Shown: positions 62,752-64,000 of the stretch, piece by piece
Numbering within the stretch: position 1 is the first letter of the stretch
Layout of the letters: the number at the start of each line of letters is the position of its first letter
Assembly: GCF_009873495.1 (NCBI RefSeq)
Contig: NZ_CP046703.1
Span: 6,290,501-6,354,500, forward strand
Origin: Nostoc sp. ATCC 53789
GTDB lineage: Bacteria; Cyanobacteriota; Cyanobacteriia; Cyanobacteriales; Nostocaceae
Direction of reading: 5' to 3'
Length of the DNA: 64,000 nt
The notes under the pieces: generated by a model
Told to the model about the DNA's origin: nothing
Seen by the model: only the letters and a program-made list of their open reading frames with translations
Databases searched by the model: none
Translations under genes and position numbers: made by a program

Positions 62752-63240
62752 TCACCGCTATTTACTGTTAACTTTTTAGTTTCAAAGGGTGGTGGGTGAG
62801 TGATTATTCACTTACCATCCTCAAAACAATATTTCAAAATAAGATAATTTCATTATTGATTTACTAAGCCTTAGATTTAGAATTATTAGATTATTTAAGT
62901 ATTAAATCATCTAGCTTTCGACTGATTTACCACATCGTAATTAATCCTACTAAAGATAGAAGTATTAAAGCTTTAATTGCTAAATGCTAATTATAGATTG
63001 GGCTTTCGCTACGAGACATTAGCCATTTTTATTTATAACCGTGAATTCATAGCGATTTGACTTATCAGCGAAGTACTTTGTTTGCATCTTCACTTTATCT
63101 TCACTTTGGTAGTAGAATGACGATGTTAAGTTTTATGTTCCATCATTAAAGACATAAAACCTTAAAAATAAAAGCTGTTAATTTTCCAAGCTTCTGCAAT
63201 AGCTTGAAACTGGAAACCGGTAAAGAGAGGATTTCACACA
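62752..63240. other. intergenic region and sodB leader
   Basis: An imperfect hairpin at 62787-62820 may end the panC/cmk transcript. The remainder is AT-rich with no gene and should hold the sodB promoter. Confidence 0.5.
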
Positions 63241-63843
63241 ATGGTATTTGTACAGCCCCCGCTACCCTTCGACAAGAATGCTTTAGAGCCAAATGGCATG
63301 AAAGCTGAAACTTTCGAGTATCACTATGGCAAGCATCACAAAGCTTATGTAGACAACCTCAACAAGCTGACTGAAGGTACAGAACTTGCTGATAAGTCTC
63401 TGGAAGAAGTGATCAAAATTTCCTTCCAAGACTCCTCTAAGGCGGGAATCTTCAACAACGCTGCTCAAGTTTGGAACCACACCTTCTTTTGGAATTCCTT
63501 GAAACCAAATGGTGGCGGCGCACCCACAGGGGATCTCGCAGCCAGGATTGATAAAGATTTTGGTAGCTTCGACAAATTCAAGGAAGAGTTCTCTAACGCA
63601 GCTGCAACTCAATTTGGCAGTGGTTGGTCTTGGCTGATTGATGATGGTGGTACGCTGAAGGTGATCAAAACACCAAATGCAGAAAACCCTCTAGCTCATG
63701 GTAAGAAGGCACTCCTAACCTTGGATGTTTGGGAACATGCTTACTACATTGACTATAGAAACGCTCGTCCAGCGTTCATCAAGAATTTCCTAGATAACTT
63801 GGTTAACTGGGACTTTGCTGCTGAAAACTTGGCTAAAGCTTAA
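63241..63843 (+). CDS. sodB: iron superoxide dismutase
   Basis: 200 residues. The metal ligands H28, H80, D162 and H166 are in place (WNHTFFW; LDVWEHAYYIDY). AAQVWNHTFFWNS and GSGWSWL favour the iron form over manganese. It converts superoxide to peroxide and oxygen in the cytosol. ATG at 63241 with AGAGAGGA upstream. Confidence 0.93.
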   Translation: MVFVQPPLPFDKNALEPNGMKAETFEYHYGKHHKAYVDNLNKLTEGTELADKSLEEVIKISFQDSSKAGIFNNAAQVWNHTFFWNSLKPNGGGAPTGDLAARIDKDFGSFDKFKEEFSNAAATQFGSGWSWLIDDGGTLKVIKTPNAENPLAHGKKALLTLDVWEHAYYIDYRNARPAFIKNFLDNLVNWDFAAENLAKA

Positions 63844-63916
63844 TTAATTGCTGTTTTACTCTTAGTAAGCTGCTCCATAAGTTAATTTGCAAAAGTTGAG
63901 GCAGAAAGTCCACCAG

Positions 63917-63958
63917 AAAAGGGAGAAATTCTTTTTAGTTTCTCCCTTTTGTATTTTT
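63917..63958 (+). terminator. intrinsic terminator of sodB
   Basis: AAAAGGGAGAAA and TTTCTCCCTTTT form a perfect 12-base stem with a ten-base loop, followed by GTATTTTT, 73 bases after the stop codon. Confidence 0.85.
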
Positions 63959-64000
63959 CAGTAGCAGGGTGGTTTCATACAACCAGAGAAAAACTAAAAC

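Noticed and set aside
62787..62820. Intrinsic terminator after panC/cmk
   Set aside because: The stem has mismatches and no T-tract follows, so it is listed only as a possible hairpin.

Overview
The window looks like chromosomal DNA of a filamentous cyanobacterium of the Nostoc/Anabaena group. The signs are the fused pantoate ligase-cytidylate kinase gene, a flavodiiron protein operon of the flv4-2 type, the ferredoxin-thioredoxin reductase variable chain, frequent GCGATCGC (HIP1) octamers, heptameric tandem repeats of the ATGACAA kind, and many short palindromic dispersed repeats. I saw no rRNA, tRNA or CRISPR array.

Layout. 1-8.4 kb: a partial unknown gene, two proteins with HMA-like (heavy-metal-associated) domains (one fused to a PAP2 phosphatase), a three-gene flavodiiron operon on the minus strand, and a PLP enzyme of the D-cysteine desulfhydrase family. 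8.6-18.6 kb: a large NACHT/STAND NTPase with pentapeptide repeats, a methyltransferase, a membrane-anchored coiled-coil/TPR protein, and a beta-helix plus SLH protein. 19-31 kb: envelope and housekeeping genes. These are a glycosidase-like/aspartic-protease-like fusion, a phosphodiester glycosidase, a CHASE3 histidine kinase, purA, rplY, an APH-kinase fusion, a YdcF protein and ftrV. 31.8-37.1 kb: a minus-strand organosulfur cluster (SsuD-like monooxygenase, cysteine dioxygenase-like cupin, class II aldolase, SsuA-like lipoprotein, nitroreductase), interrupted by a remnant of an IscB-type RRXRR gene.

37.7-47.8 kb is the most unusual part. It has a pair of genes typical of NTP-dependent conflict systems: an effector-associated domain joined to a trypsin-like protease, then a second adaptor-like domain joined to an FGE-sulfatase-type domain. 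Convergent to them is a membrane-anchored DUF4041/T5orf172 protein whose GIY-YIG catalytic positions look degraded. After an RluA pseudouridine synthase comes a scattered family of four small genes whose products begin with a matching 30-32 residue leader ending in Gly-Gly. Three of them also share a cysteine-free core motif (YI-x-N...DSV...T[IV]D[YF]S). They look like an uncharacterised family of secreted peptides or RiPP-like precursors, with a membrane protein of unknown function between them.

48-64 kb: a NadR-PnuC NAD-salvage pair, fdhD, a serine hydrolase, a CHASE4 histidine kinase, an AbrB-type membrane protein, a DUF1838 protein, glutaminase, an RlpA lipoprotein, panC/cmk and iron superoxide dismutase.

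Short repeats are active in shaping genes here. Two repeats lie in frame inside coding sequences (PAP2 and RluA), one supplies the C-terminus of the PAP2 protein, and two appear to supply Shine-Dalgarno sequences (rplY and the APH-kinase gene). Function calls rest on motif recognition by eye; no database search was run.
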